Assembly (NCBI GenBank): GCA_011041825.1
Contig: DRAO01000104.1
Span: 1-15,381, forward strand
Direction: 5' to 3'
Source of the DNA: Chloroflexota bacterium
GTDB taxonomy: Bacteria > Chloroflexota > Anaerolineae > SpSt-600
DNA: 15,381 bases
Of the stretch, positions 1-6,295 are shown one piece after another. How positions within the stretch are numbered: the first letter of the stretch is position 1; the number at the start of each line of letters is the position of its first letter. The position numbers were made by a program, and so were the translations under genes. Below the pieces are notes generated by a model, which made no database searches, was not told the origin of the DNA, and saw nothing but the letters and a program-made list of their open reading frames with translations.

Positions 1-42
1 GCTATGGATATCCCACTTAAGCCGGACTTCCGGCGGGTGTCC

Positions 43-174
43 TTAACCACTGCTGATCATCGCCTCTCTCAGCAGTTCGGGATTGAAACCGGCCAGCACC
101 CGGCCATCACGGGTATAGAAGTAAAGAGCCGTCTGGAAGATGCTCTGGAGCGTAGAGTACACCACCCCTTTGCC
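43..174 (-). pseudogene. C-terminal scrap of a DUF6159-like membrane protein gene
   Basis: On the minus strand a 43-codon stretch runs from just after a TAA (177-175) to a stop at 45-43. Its peptide includes SIFQTALYFYTRDGRVLAGF followed by NPELLREA. From memory this matches the last ~40 residues of DUF6159-type multi-pass membrane proteins, which end in an 'IF..ALY.YA..G..P.GF...LL..AF' pattern. That family is normally over 200 residues long, and nothing upstream continues it: the frame runs straight into the perfect hairpin at 178-208, and the complete lipoprotein gene at 217-789 lies beyond. I read it as a gene remnant cut off at the hairpin. A GTG at 162-160 could start a 39-residue peptide, but it has no clear ribosome binding site. 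Family assignment is moderate; remnant status is inferred. Confidence 0.45.
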
Positions 175-177
175 TTA

Positions 178-208
178 AACCTCCCGCAGGTCGGACCTGC
201 GGGAGGTT
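178..208. repeat. Perfect 15-bp palindromic hairpin after the lipoprotein gene
   Basis: The arms at 178-192 (AACCTCCCGCAGGTC) and 194-208 are perfectly complementary around a single G. With one bulged A the pairing extends into TTAA on each side. The element starts 8 bases after the stop of the minus-strand lipoprotein gene and abuts the truncated gene scrap at 43-174. It could act as a terminator or mRNA 3'-end stabiliser for 217-789, but only three Ts follow it on the minus strand, so it is not a classic Rho-independent terminator. Its position at a gene breakpoint also fits a small inserted repeat. It shares no sequence with the GGCGGC palindromes elsewhere in the window. Confidence 0.8.
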
Positions 209-216
209 AAGAGGTG

Positions 217-789
217 TTATTGGATTTTGGCCTCCAGCTTGCGGCCGTATTCGGTGATAAGCTCTTTGGTGGCGAAATCTTCCGCTCCGATGAGGCTCAC
301 CAGCGCCAATACGTTGGCCTTGCGGAAGATCAGCACCCAGGCGTTGAGAGTGATGCCTCCTTCCATAGAGAGGGACAGTTTGCCCAAAGACGGCTCTTCC
401 CCGATGTCGGGAGCCTCCACGATTTCGGTGGTGGCTTCGGGCCAATCCTGTTTGAGGCCGTCCATAAACATCTTCATAGGGTCAGCCTCTTTCACGGCTT
501 TCTGAACCAGGGACACCGTTGAAGCGCATACCACCTGAGACAGGGCCATCCCTTTCTCCTCTAAGGAGAACGAGCGGAAGTTGCCATCCTTGAAATACTT
601 CTTGACTTCGGCGCCCATTTCGTCGTAGTTTTGCTCGGCGTCGAGCTTCCAACCGGAACCGAGGTCTTCGGCAGACAGGTTCATCTCCTTGGCAGGAGTC
701 TCGATGATGGGCTCCTTTGGCCCACAGGCAGCCATTGAGAGCAGCAAGCATATTGCCACCAGACCCAAGATTAAGCGATAGTACTTCAT
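217..789 (-). CDS. Small secreted lipoprotein of unknown function
   Basis: 190 residues. The N-terminus is a type II signal peptide: KYYR, a hydrophobic stretch at residues 6-20, then a lipobox ending in AAC with the lipidated cysteine at C22, followed by a short polar linker. The mature part of ~165 residues includes the segment ...LSAEDLGSGW... and ends in a helix-rich LITEYGRKLEAKIQ. A central strand pattern (NAWVLIFRKANVLALVSLIG) resembles the small globular domains of uncharacterised lipoproteins in Gram-positive-like and Chloroflexota genomes. I cannot name the family. The ATG at 789 is supported by AAGGAGGTG at 795-803. It is probably the last gene of a minus-strand envelope group (2663-2851, 1127-2503, 842-1102, this gene), 52 bases after its neighbour, and the palindrome at 178-208 follows. 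By its lipobox it is exported and membrane-tethered. Confidence 0.85.
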   Translation of the reverse strand: MKYYRLILGLVAICLLLSMAACGPKEPIIETPAKEMNLSAEDLGSGWKLDAEQNYDEMGAEVKKYFKDGNFRSFSLEEKGMALSQVVCASTVSLVQKAVKEADPMKMFMDGLKQDWPEATTEIVEAPDIGEEPSLGKLSLSMEGGITLNAWVLIFRKANVLALVSLIGAEDFATKELITEYGRKLEAKIQ

Positions 790-841
790 CCCAGCACCTC
801 CTTAAAGTTTTTAATTAGCGGGCCTCGTCGTCTGTCTATTA

Positions 842-1102
842 TTATGGGACCATCTGCGCCTGGGCCATCTGCTGCAAGAGGCCACCAAGGACCATCTGGA
901 TGACGATGATGGCACTCCAGGCTACCATCACTTTTGTAAGTCCCAGCTCTTTATGCTTCATCCAGCCCCAGATGAAGGTATAGAGGGAGCAAATGAGCCC
1001 CAAAATCCCCAAACCGACCCCTTCATTCTGAAAGAGCTTGATGAGCACAGAGATGAACAAGGCCAAGTTGATAAGGGCCGCAAGCCTTACTAAAGCAAGC
1101 AT
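842..1102 (-). CDS. Small integral membrane protein, unknown function
   Basis: 86 residues, almost entirely hydrophobic. Membrane segments are visible at about residues 4-22, 28-46 and 57-75. They are separated by a short acidic turn (FQNEGVG) and a basic cytoplasmic-type loop (WMKHKELGLTK). The C-terminus is glutamine- and methionine-rich (QQMAQAQMVP). The family is not recognised. The ATG at 1102 has no good Shine-Dalgarno sequence: only a CTTATCGAACTTCC stretch precedes it. It starts 24 bases after the stop of the TPR lipoprotein gene, so translation may depend on coupling or re-initiation within one transcript. Its place between two lipoprotein genes suggests a role in the same envelope function, but that is context only. 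Confidence 0.7.
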   Translation of the reverse strand: MLALVRLAALINLALFISVLIKLFQNEGVGLGILGLICSLYTFIWGWMKHKELGLTKVMVAWSAIIVIQMVLGGLLQQMAQAQMVP

Positions 1103-1126
1103 TGCGGAAGTTCGATAAGGGACGGT

Positions 1127-2503
1127 CTACTTGGTTATCACCACGCTCTTCAACATCGCTTCCAAGATGGGCTGGAGGGCATCCCACCTGTCCGGCGGAG
1201 CCATAGCCGTTCCATACATAGCCTTATCGCCCCCTGTCAGGATGATGATGTGGCATCCTTCCCAGGGGGTGCCATCGAAGGAATCGGCTATGTAGGCTAT
1301 GGCGGCAGGGTTGCCGTCTACCTTCAGGGGCTCCGCTTCGGTGGCGGTTTTGTACAGTTGGTTTAATCCATTGAGCAACAATACAGGGTCGTCGGCTTTG
1401 GTTGCGCTGATGGTATTTGCTATTTCGGAGGCTGAACCAGGCGAGAAAATCACCAGCGGTGAGGTCTTGAGGGCAACTTGCAGGGATGCATCCAGGGCTT
1501 CTTTGGAATCGGACAGGACGATGTTCGCATTCTTGTCGGAGTAGAACCATCCCTCGGGATAGCGGATGCTGTAGCCGCCGAGGGCGTTTTCGTGCTCAGC
1601 TTTAAGTTCCACGGCTGTCTTCTGGAGTTGGGCGATCCATCCTTCCACCTTTGCTTTGTCGGGGGCATCGGGGCGGAGTTTCAGATACGTCTCGAACTCG
1701 GCGATGGCTTCGCTATTCTTGCCCAAGGTGGCATAGAGGGCGCCCAGGTTTCTGTGAGCCAGAGCGTAATCGGGTTTGATGCGGATGACCTCCTTGAACT
1801 CGGCGGCGGCTTCGTCGAACCGTTTTTGGTTGTAATAGATGCCTCCCAGGTTGTTACGGGCCGGGACGTGATTGGGGTCGAGTCGGATGGCTTCTTTGTA
1901 TTCGGCAATGGCCTGGTCAAACTGGCCCTGTTTGTCGTAGACCAGCCCCAAATTGTAGTGAGCCTTGGCGTTATCGGGCTCAAGTCGGATGGCTTCTTTG
2001 AACTCGGCGACGGCTTCGTCGAGCTTGCCCTGCCTGGCGTATTCTATGCCTTTTTCGATGTGGTCTTCGGCAGAGGGAGCCTGCGGTGTGGGGGTGGCGG
2101 GCTTTATGGCATTCGCCACCCAGGAGAACGAGGCGCTGATTTCTTTCCCCTTCTTGCGGAAGTCGCCGTAGCAGCTTACGGAGCTTTCGCCTTCTCCCTT
2201 GCCAAGGCTGTCCCCATCCACCAGCGCTTCACAGGTCACCGTGCCGGTGCCGGATTTGTTGACCACTTCGAGCTTGAAGGAGAACTTTTCCCCCACCGTA
2301 AAGGTTTTCTCCCAGGGCAGGCTGACAGTGGCTTTCTCGGTTTCACCCTCGGCATTGATATATTTGACAATGGCTTCCGGGGCGGTACCTCCCACCCGGT
2401 AGGTGAACTCTGACCCACCGCCACCGCAGCCAGCTGTGAAGAGGATCAAAGCAGCAATGGCAATCAGGATAAACCAACTTTGGTACGCTATGAGCTTTTT
2501 CAT
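1127..2503 (-). CDS. Lipoprotein with MmpS-like, TPR and PsbP-like domains
   Basis: 458 residues from the ATG at 2503, chosen because AAGGAGG (2512-2518) sits 8 bases upstream. An upstream TTG at 2521 would overlap that site. A signal peptide ends in a lipobox with C26, followed by GGGG. Residues ~31-125 resemble the MmpS fold: FTYRVGGTA, then VSLPWEKTF, with two cysteines near 91 and 111 that could form a disulfide. A proline/threonine linker (~135-143) leads into four TPR units (~147-290) with repeated 'A..E+K.AI+L.P+...A..NLG' signatures. The C-terminal ~150 residues start with YSIRYPEGWF, a PsbP/'periplasmic yPegW' type domain. The protein is therefore exported, lipid-anchored and probably a protein-binding scaffold. 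It has no catalytic motif. Partners are unknown; the neighbouring membrane protein and lipoprotein are candidates. Confidence 0.85.
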   Translation of the reverse strand: MKKLIAYQSWFILIAIAALILFTAGCGGGGSEFTYRVGGTAPEAIVKYINAEGETEKATVSLPWEKTFTVGEKFSFKLEVVNKSGTGTVTCEALVDGDSLGKGEGESSVSCYGDFRKKGKEISASFSWVANAIKPATPTPQAPSAEDHIEKGIEYARQGKLDEAVAEFKEAIRLEPDNAKAHYNLGLVYDKQGQFDQAIAEYKEAIRLDPNHVPARNNLGGIYYNQKRFDEAAAEFKEVIRIKPDYALAHRNLGALYATLGKNSEAIAEFETYLKLRPDAPDKAKVEGWIAQLQKTAVELKAEHENALGGYSIRYPEGWFYSDKNANIVLSDSKEALDASLQVALKTSPLVIFSPGSASEIANTISATKADDPVLLLNGLNQLYKTATEAEPLKVDGNPAAIAYIADSFDGTPWEGCHIIILTGGDKAMYGTAMAPPDRWDALQPILEAMLKSVVITK

Positions 2504-2662
2504 CACCGTCCTCCTTGTCAATCATTTTTGTTACCGCTACGGCCAGAGATAATCTAACTTCCTCGTGCTTGGGATGGGGAAAAGGAAGTCTTTCTGGGCA
2601 ATGGAAGCCACCGCTCCAAAAACACCCCTTCTTCCACCCTTTGAGAGACAGAGTCCCATCTC

Positions 2663-2851
2663 TTACTTCTCCTCCGGAGAGGTATCCTCAGAATCCGGTT
2701 CCTTAGTCCAATCCTCCAGCAATTTCCATAACTCGGAACGATGTCGGAAAGCAGCCAAACGATGTGGGCTTATCATCTCGACCTCGCCACACCAGTTTCG
2801 TTCAAAGGGATTCCATCGCAAACGGATGATAAGTGTAAGGCGTCGAATCAT
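2663..2851 (-). CDS. Small conserved hypothetical protein
   Basis: 62 residues, with a basic aromatic N-terminus (MIRRLTLIIRLRWNP), a central W-C-G-E-V motif, then HRLAAFRHRSELWKLLEDW and an acidic tail (EPDSEDTSPEEK). The pattern of a short strand, 'W.GEV', and an 'F+....LW.LL' helix resembles small proteins of unknown function common in Chloroflexota, which are ~60-80 residues long. The ATG at 2851 is preceded by GAAGAGGT at a suitable distance, and a sigma70-type promoter lies ~70 bases upstream (2920-2948). It is the first gene of the minus-strand envelope group and has no signal peptide. It might be missed by gene callers because of its size. No function can be assigned. Confidence 0.65.
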   Translation of the reverse strand: MIRRLTLIIRLRWNPFERNWCGEVEMISPHRLAAFRHRSELWKLLEDWTKEPDSEDTSPEEK

Positions 2852-2919
2852 TGTTTACCTCTTCCAGGCAGTGCTCCTGCATCACCGCATCCAGCGCCCC
2901 TTCACGTTGCGCCCAGCAT

Positions 2920-2948
2920 AACATAAAGGCGTCTCAGAAACGTCTCAA
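2920..2948 (-). promoter_or_regulatory. Sigma70-type promoter for the 2851-217 gene group
   Basis: On the minus strand TTGAGA (2948-2943) is followed by a 17-base spacer and TATGTT (2925-2920). Transcription would start near 2913 and give a ~60-base leader before the ATG at 2851. The -35 box and spacer contain a direct repeat, TGAGACG then TTTC then TGAGACG, that could bind a regulator. Confidence 0.5.
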
Positions 2949-3011
2949 CCGATTTATCCTCTAATTTGTGAAAAAAGGAGCAAAAATTGAGGATAGATAG
3001 GCCTATCGGTT
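2947..3011. promoter_or_regulatory. Imperfect long dyad in the divergent promoter region
   Basis: Three nested complementary blocks pair around the centre: AACCGAT (2947-2953) with ATCGGTT (3005-3011), TATCCTC (2955-2961) with GAGGATA (2989-2995), and AATTT (2963-2967) with AAATT (2984-2988). The right side also holds a perfect 12-base palindrome, GATAGGCCTATC (2996-3007). The dyad lies between the minus-strand promoter at 2920-2948 and the plus-strand promoter at 3072-3100 and touches the -35 box of the former. It could be an operator region. The rest of 2852-3131 (280 bases) holds only the two promoters. Confidence 0.4.
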
Positions 3012-3071
3012 AGGGCGCCTCCGGCACCCTTCCGCTGCTTAGCTTGGAGCTCAAGGCTTTCTTTTGCCAGG

Positions 3072-3100
3072 TTGACAGCTTCCCTATATTGGTGTATTGT
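3072..3100 (+). promoter_or_regulatory. Sigma70-type promoter of the glycoside hydrolase gene
   Basis: A perfect TTGACA (3072-3077) is followed by a 17-base spacer and TATTGT (3095-3100). Transcription would begin near 3107, about 25 bases before the ATG at 3132. This also rules out in-frame starts further upstream, which would lie inside the promoter. Confidence 0.7.
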
Positions 3101-3131
3101 AGAAACCAAATCTGGCTCCCGGAGCAGAGAG

Positions 3132-4733
3132 ATGAAGCGAGGACTCCCCTATGCTTTGGTCCTGTTCCTATTCCTAGCCCTTATTGCCTCCTGGGCTTTC
3201 AGGAGCTCGGCGCTGTTTTATTACACAGGGGAGGAAGCCCCCTTTGCCCAATTAGCAGCTTTGACCCAGCTCCTCTCCAGCCACCTCAGGCCCTGGCCCG
3301 TGACCCAGCCCTATGTGCCCGTGGCTTATGCCGGGGTTAACCCCTTCGGGATCAATACTTTCTTGGAGCAGGAGGTGGAACCTGAAAAGCGAGAGCAGGC
3401 GGTGAAGATGATAGCCGAGGCGGGCTTCCATTGGATACGCCAGGAATTCCCCTGGGAGGACATCGAGATTCACGGCAAGGGCGATTTCGAGGACCGCCGC
3501 CACAAGCCTTATCACTCCGCCTGGGATAAATACGACCACATCGTTGAGCTGGCCGAGAGATATGGCCTTGAACTCATCGTGCGGCTTTCCAATCCACCAG
3601 CTTGGACCCGTGCTGATGGTGATGCCAGGGGTACTTTCGCCCCACCCGATAACTTCGAGGATTTCGGCGATTTCGTCTACACGGTGGTCAGCCGCTACCG
3701 AGGCCGTATCCGTTACTATCAGATCTGGAATGAACCCAACATCTACCCCGAATGGGGGGAGCAACCCGTCAATCCCGAAGAATATGTGGAACTCCTCAAA
3801 GTTGCCTATACCCGTGCCAAGGAGGCAGACCCCAATGTGGTCATCATCTGTGGGGCGTTGGCTTCCACCATCGAACTCGGCCCCCGTGACCTCAATGACT
3901 TCATCTTCCTCCAGCGGATGTACGATGCCGGAGCCGCTGATTATTTCGATATTATGGCGATGCAGGGCTATGGCCTCTGGTCCGGCCCCTACGACCGCCG
4001 GATGCAACCCCGGGTGGTCAATTACTCCCGGGTCCTCTTCATCCGGGACATAATGGTGAAGAACGGCGATGCCCATAAGCCCATCTGGATTTCCGAGATG
4101 AACTGGAACACCGTGCCTGAGGGCCTGCCCGCCCCTTATGGCCGGGTTACGCCCGAACAGCAGGCCCGTTACGCAGTGATGGCTTACCAGCGGGCTCAGG
4201 AGGAATGGCCCTGGGTAGGGGTGGTGAATTTCTGGTTCTTCAAGCGCCCTACCGACCGCTGGCGGAAGGAGGGCAAGCCTGAGTATTTCTTCCGGATGGT
4301 AGAGCCTGATTTCACCCCCTTGCCGGTGTATTATGCGATGAAGGATTACATCCCTACCTCCCGGATAATGTACCCGGGTTACCATCAGGAGGACCATTGG
4401 GCCATTGAATACCACGGCGATTGGCAACGCCGTCAGGATAACCGGGCCGTGCTGGGCGGCTATCTTGAGGCCAGGAGCAATGCGAGCTTCGAGTTCACTT
4501 TCAAAGGGCGTGATTTATACCTCGTCACCACCCATGGCCCCGGGATGGGGCAACTAGATATGGAAGTGGATGGGAAACAGGTGAAGGTGAAGCTCGATGC
4601 CCCTCAGGAACAATGGCAAACGTTCATCACCATCGCTAAGGGGCTCCCCTACCAGCCCCATCACCTGAGGGTCAAGGTTTATGCCTCGCCCAAAAGCCCT
4701 GTGATAATTGATGGCTTTGTGGTCAAGAGGTAA
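3132..4733 (+). CDS. Secreted or membrane-anchored clan GH-A glycoside hydrolase
   Basis: 533 residues from the ATG at 3132, which has GGAG at 3121-3124. A hydrophobic segment at residues 6-22 with a basic start forms a signal peptide or anchor. Residues ~65-410 form a (beta/alpha)8 hydrolase barrel. The acid/base motif is YYQIWNEPN (E201) and the strand-7 nucleophile motif is PIWISEMNW (E322). W199, N200 and the tryptophan-rich VVNFWFF near 365-370 also suit a retaining clan GH-A enzyme of the GH5/GH39-like kind. Residues ~425-533 form a beta-rich C-terminal domain (FEFTFKGRDLYLV...VIIDGFVVKR) of carbohydrate-binding type. The substrate cannot be read from sequence. The gene stands alone behind its own promoter and is divergent from the lipoprotein group. 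It probably acts outside the cytoplasmic membrane on beta-linked glycans. Confidence 0.85.
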   Translation: MKRGLPYALVLFLFLALIASWAFRSSALFYYTGEEAPFAQLAALTQLLSSHLRPWPVTQPYVPVAYAGVNPFGINTFLEQEVEPEKREQAVKMIAEAGFHWIRQEFPWEDIEIHGKGDFEDRRHKPYHSAWDKYDHIVELAERYGLELIVRLSNPPAWTRADGDARGTFAPPDNFEDFGDFVYTVVSRYRGRIRYYQIWNEPNIYPEWGEQPVNPEEYVELLKVAYTRAKEADPNVVIICGALASTIELGPRDLNDFIFLQRMYDAGAADYFDIMAMQGYGLWSGPYDRRMQPRVVNYSRVLFIRDIMVKNGDAHKPIWISEMNWNTVPEGLPAPYGRVTPEQQARYAVMAYQRAQEEWPWVGVVNFWFFKRPTDRWRKEGKPEYFFRMVEPDFTPLPVYYAMKDYIPTSRIMYPGYHQEDHWAIEYHGDWQRRQDNRAVLGGYLEARSNASFEFTFKGRDLYLVTTHGPGMGQLDMEVDGKQVKVKLDAPQEQWQTFITIAKGLPYQPHHLRVKVYASPKSPVIIDGFVVKR

Positions 4734-4751
4734 GGGACTTGCTCATATTGG

Positions 4752-4889
4752 CATAGCCGCCGACAGAAGGGCTGGGAGCTTTTAGCCCTGGCCCAGGCTT
4801 TTGAGGAACAGGCAGAGGGGTCTATATCAATTCGGCGGGTTAGGGAGCTGAAGTTCAGAAATTTGACAAAACCCTCTTGTATTTTATAA
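4752..4889 (+). pseudogene. Possible amidase C-terminus scrap
   Basis: Directly after the glycoside hydrolase stop, the same reading frame stays open for 51 codons to a TAA at 4887-4889. Its peptide contains GWELLALAQAFEEQAEG, which resembles the C-terminal helix of amidase-signature proteins ('..W..ELLALA.AFE.A'). It has no start codon with a ribosome binding site, and its end overlaps the pyrB promoter. I read it as a possible decayed gene end. An accidental open frame is also possible. Confidence 0.25.
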
Positions 4890-4890
4890 T
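4863..4890 (+). promoter_or_regulatory. Consensus sigma70 promoter of pyrB
   Basis: TTGACA (4863-4868) and TATAAT (4885-4890) both match consensus exactly, with a 16-base spacer. Transcription would start near 4897 and give a ~70-base leader before the ATG at 4968. No PyrR-binding loop or attenuator terminator is visible in the leader. Confidence 0.85.
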
Positions 4891-4967
4891 GCAAAGAAGT
4901 AAAAACACCCCGGTGGTTCATCAAATTTGAGCTTGTAACATAATCCGAGGAAGAGAGGGTGGGCATC

Positions 4968-5948
4968 ATGCAAAAAATGCAATTTAAAACCTCAAACCTT
5001 GCATTTGCCAATGTTACTGACAATGGTTTTTACGGGCAGGACATCATCTCGGTAAAGCAATTTGACCGTTCCAAGCTGGCATATATCTTCAAAGTAGCCG
5101 AGGAAATGCGCACGATGGTGGAACGGTTTGGCTCAGCCGACCTGCTCCAAGGCAAGGTGCTGGCCAACCTCTTCTACGAACCCAGCACCCGCACCAGTTC
5201 ATCCTTTGCAGCGGCAATGTTGCGCCTGGGCGGGCGGGTCATCTCCATCAATGAAGTGCGTTATTCTTCGGTCATCAAGGGCGAATCCCTCCCTGATACC
5301 GTCCGTACCCTGGAATGCTACGCCGATGTCATCGTATTGCGCCACCCGGAGGTAGGAGCAGCGGCATTGGCGGCCAAATATGCTTCCAAGCCCATCATCA
5401 ATGCCGGAGACGGCATTGGGGAACATCCCACTCAGGCGTTGCTTGACCTCTTCACCATCCAAGAGGAATTGGGGCAGGTTGATGGCCTGCGGGTGGCGAT
5501 GGTGGGTGACCTCAAGTATGGGCGGACCGTTCATTCCCTCACCCGCCTGTTATGCCTGTATGACGTTGAATTTGACTTCGTATCCCCTTCAGCCCTGCGG
5601 ATGCCTGAGGAAATCCTGGCCGAGGTCAGGGAACACAGCCTTCCCTACCGTGAGACAGAGGATGTGAACGAGGTCATCTCTGACGTTGATGTGCTCTATG
5701 TGACCAGGGTGCAGAAGGAGCGCTTTGAGGACCCAGCGGAATACGAACGGTTCAAAGACTTCTATGTCATTACCCCAAAGCTCCTCCAGAGGGCTAAGGA
5801 GAAGATGATAGTGATGCACCCCTTCCCCAGGGTTTACGAGATAAGCTATGAGGTGGATTCAGACCCCCGGGCTGCTTACTTCCGCCAGATTCAAAATGGC
5901 CTTTACATCCGTATGGCCTTGTTAGCGGCGGTATTGGGAAAAGCTTAG
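4968..5948 (+). CDS. pyrB: Aspartate carbamoyltransferase catalytic subunit
   Basis: 326 residues. It joins carbamoyl phosphate and L-aspartate to give N-carbamoyl-aspartate, the committed step of pyrimidine synthesis, in the cytoplasm. The ATG at 4968 follows AGAGGG; a GTG at 4959 would add three residues. Carbamoyl-phosphate motif: YEPSTRTS (S73-S77). Lysine loop: SSVIKGES (K104). Also present are [16 protein letters not shown] (H153), the aspartate-domain [25 protein letters not shown] (R247, Q249) and [10 protein letters not shown] (284-293). The family norm at the last site is HPLPRVDEI, so Asp is replaced by Tyr. The sequence is close to the E. coli-type catalytic chain, but no regulatory gene (pyrI) or dihydroorotase gene lies beside it. 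It is monocistronic behind its own promoter. An ~18-residue N-terminal extension precedes the usual domain start. Confidence 0.95.
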   Translation: MQKMQFKTSNLAFANVTDNGFYGQDIISVKQFDRSKLAYIFKVAEEMRTMVERFGSADLLQGKVLANLFYEPSTRTSSSFAAAMLRLGGRVISINEVRYSSVIKGESLPDTVRTLECYADVIVLRHPEVGAAALAAKYASKPIINAGDGIGEHPTQALLDLFTIQEELGQVDGLRVAMVGDLKYGRTVHSLTRLLCLYDVEFDFVSPSALRMPEEILAEVREHSLPYRETEDVNEVISDVDVLYVTRVQKERFEDPAEYERFKDFYVITPKLLQRAKEKMIVMHPFPRVYEISYEVDSDPRAAYFRQIQNGLYIRMALLAAVLGKA

Positions 5949-5974
5949 CTGATATTGCTTTCCCCCCGCCTCCC

Positions 5975-6067
5975 GTGGGCACATTACGGGGCAAGGTGGT
6001 GGGTCTCGACACCGCCCCCTTAATCTACTTCGTTAAGGTGAGTTTCGTGTTGTTACTTCGGGAGTAA
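5975..6067 (+). pseudogene. N-terminal scrap of a PIN-domain (VapC-like) gene
   Basis: Starting 26 bases after pyrB, a GTG-led frame reads VGTLRGKVVGLDTAPLIYFV. This is the first strand and acidic motif of PIN-domain ribonucleases ('.lDTAPLIYF.E', where the Asp is the first metal ligand). After about 6034 the PIN pattern stops: the reading becomes KVSFVLLLRE and ends at TAA (6065-6067). A PIN protein normally has ~130-150 residues, so all later acidic residues are missing and the product cannot be active. The break lies ~45 bases before the palindrome at 6082-6122. No cognate antitoxin gene is visible. The motif is clear; the cause of truncation is inferred. Confidence 0.6.
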
Positions 6068-6081
6068 AGGAAGAAGAGCAG

Positions 6082-6122
6082 TATTTTCTTGCACGGCGGC
6101 GAAGCCGCCGTGCAAGAAAATA
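6082..6122. repeat. GGCGGC palindrome, copy 1
   Basis: Perfect 19-bp arms (6082-6100 and 6104-6122) surround a GAA loop. The stem is AT-rich at its base (TATTTTCTTG) and GC-rich at its head (CACGGCGGC). The head contains GCGAAGC, a sequence known to form an unusually stable DNA mini-hairpin. Copy 2 at 15276-15318 has the same arms except for one compensatory C:G to G:C exchange. The pair also shares GGAA(G/A)AAGAG(C/T)AG on one side and CCTCAA on the other, in inverted orientation. It lies in the 347-base gap between pyrB and the hydrogenase operon. Confidence 0.85.
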
Positions 6123-6138
6123 ACCTCAAGATGTGTAG

Positions 6139-6178
6139 TTTTTCAACACCCTCTTTAGCGCGAGAGAGTGTTGAAAAA
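6139..6178. repeat. Inverted repeat of TTTTTCAACAC ends
   Basis: TTTTTCAACAC (6139-6149) pairs perfectly with GTGTTGAAAAA (6168-6178). After one mismatch, CTCT (6151-6154) pairs with AGAG (6163-6166). The same TTTTTCAAC(A/G)CCCT motif bounds the repeat element at 15197-15376, so this may be a collapsed pair of element ends. With runs of T on either strand, it could also serve as a bidirectional terminator between pyrB and the hydrogenase operon. Confidence 0.65.
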
Positions 6179-6193
6179 AACCCTTCATACCGG

Positions 6194-6240
6194 AATACAA
6201 AAGCCCTGTCCCTGCCGAAGTCCAGCAGGGAACAGGGCTT
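6194..6240 (-). terminator. Rho-independent terminator of the hydrogenase operon
   Basis: AAGCCCTGT (6201-6209) and CCCTGC (6210-6215) pair with GCAGGG (6225-6230) and ACAGGGCTT (6232-6240), with one bulged base and a 9-base loop. On the minus strand the stem is followed by TTTTGTATT. It starts 56 bases after the hydA stop. Two smaller hairpins, GGGC-AAAA-GCCC (6256-6267) and CATAGC/GCTATG (6267-6286), lie in between. Confidence 0.6.
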
Positions 6241-6295
6241 ACAGGGGAGGGAAGCGGGCAAAAGCCCATAGCAGGAGGGGGCTATGTAAATCCCT

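Noticed and set aside
1478..2413. Open plus-strand frame with repeated 'GFFELGDGFVELA' units
   Set aside because: The repetition is only the mirror of the TPR repeats on the minus strand.
2537..2659. A 40-codon minus-strand frame with GGAGGAG upstream, between 2663 and 2503
   Set aside because: The predicted peptide has no recognisable pattern and the GGAGGAG lies in the end of the preceding gene. Too weak to call.
3252..4427. Open minus-strand frame (391 codons) opposite the glycoside hydrolase
   Set aside because: The plus strand carries the NEP and nucleophile motifs, a promoter and a ribosome binding site; the minus frame has none.
4768..4789. AGGGCT/AGCCCT hairpin after the glycoside hydrolase as a terminator
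   Set aside because: The stem is only six pairs with a ten-base loop and no T-run follows.
6082..6178. CRISPR array
   Set aside because: The repeats are palindromes of different sequence with no regular spacing and no spacers, and no cas gene is present.
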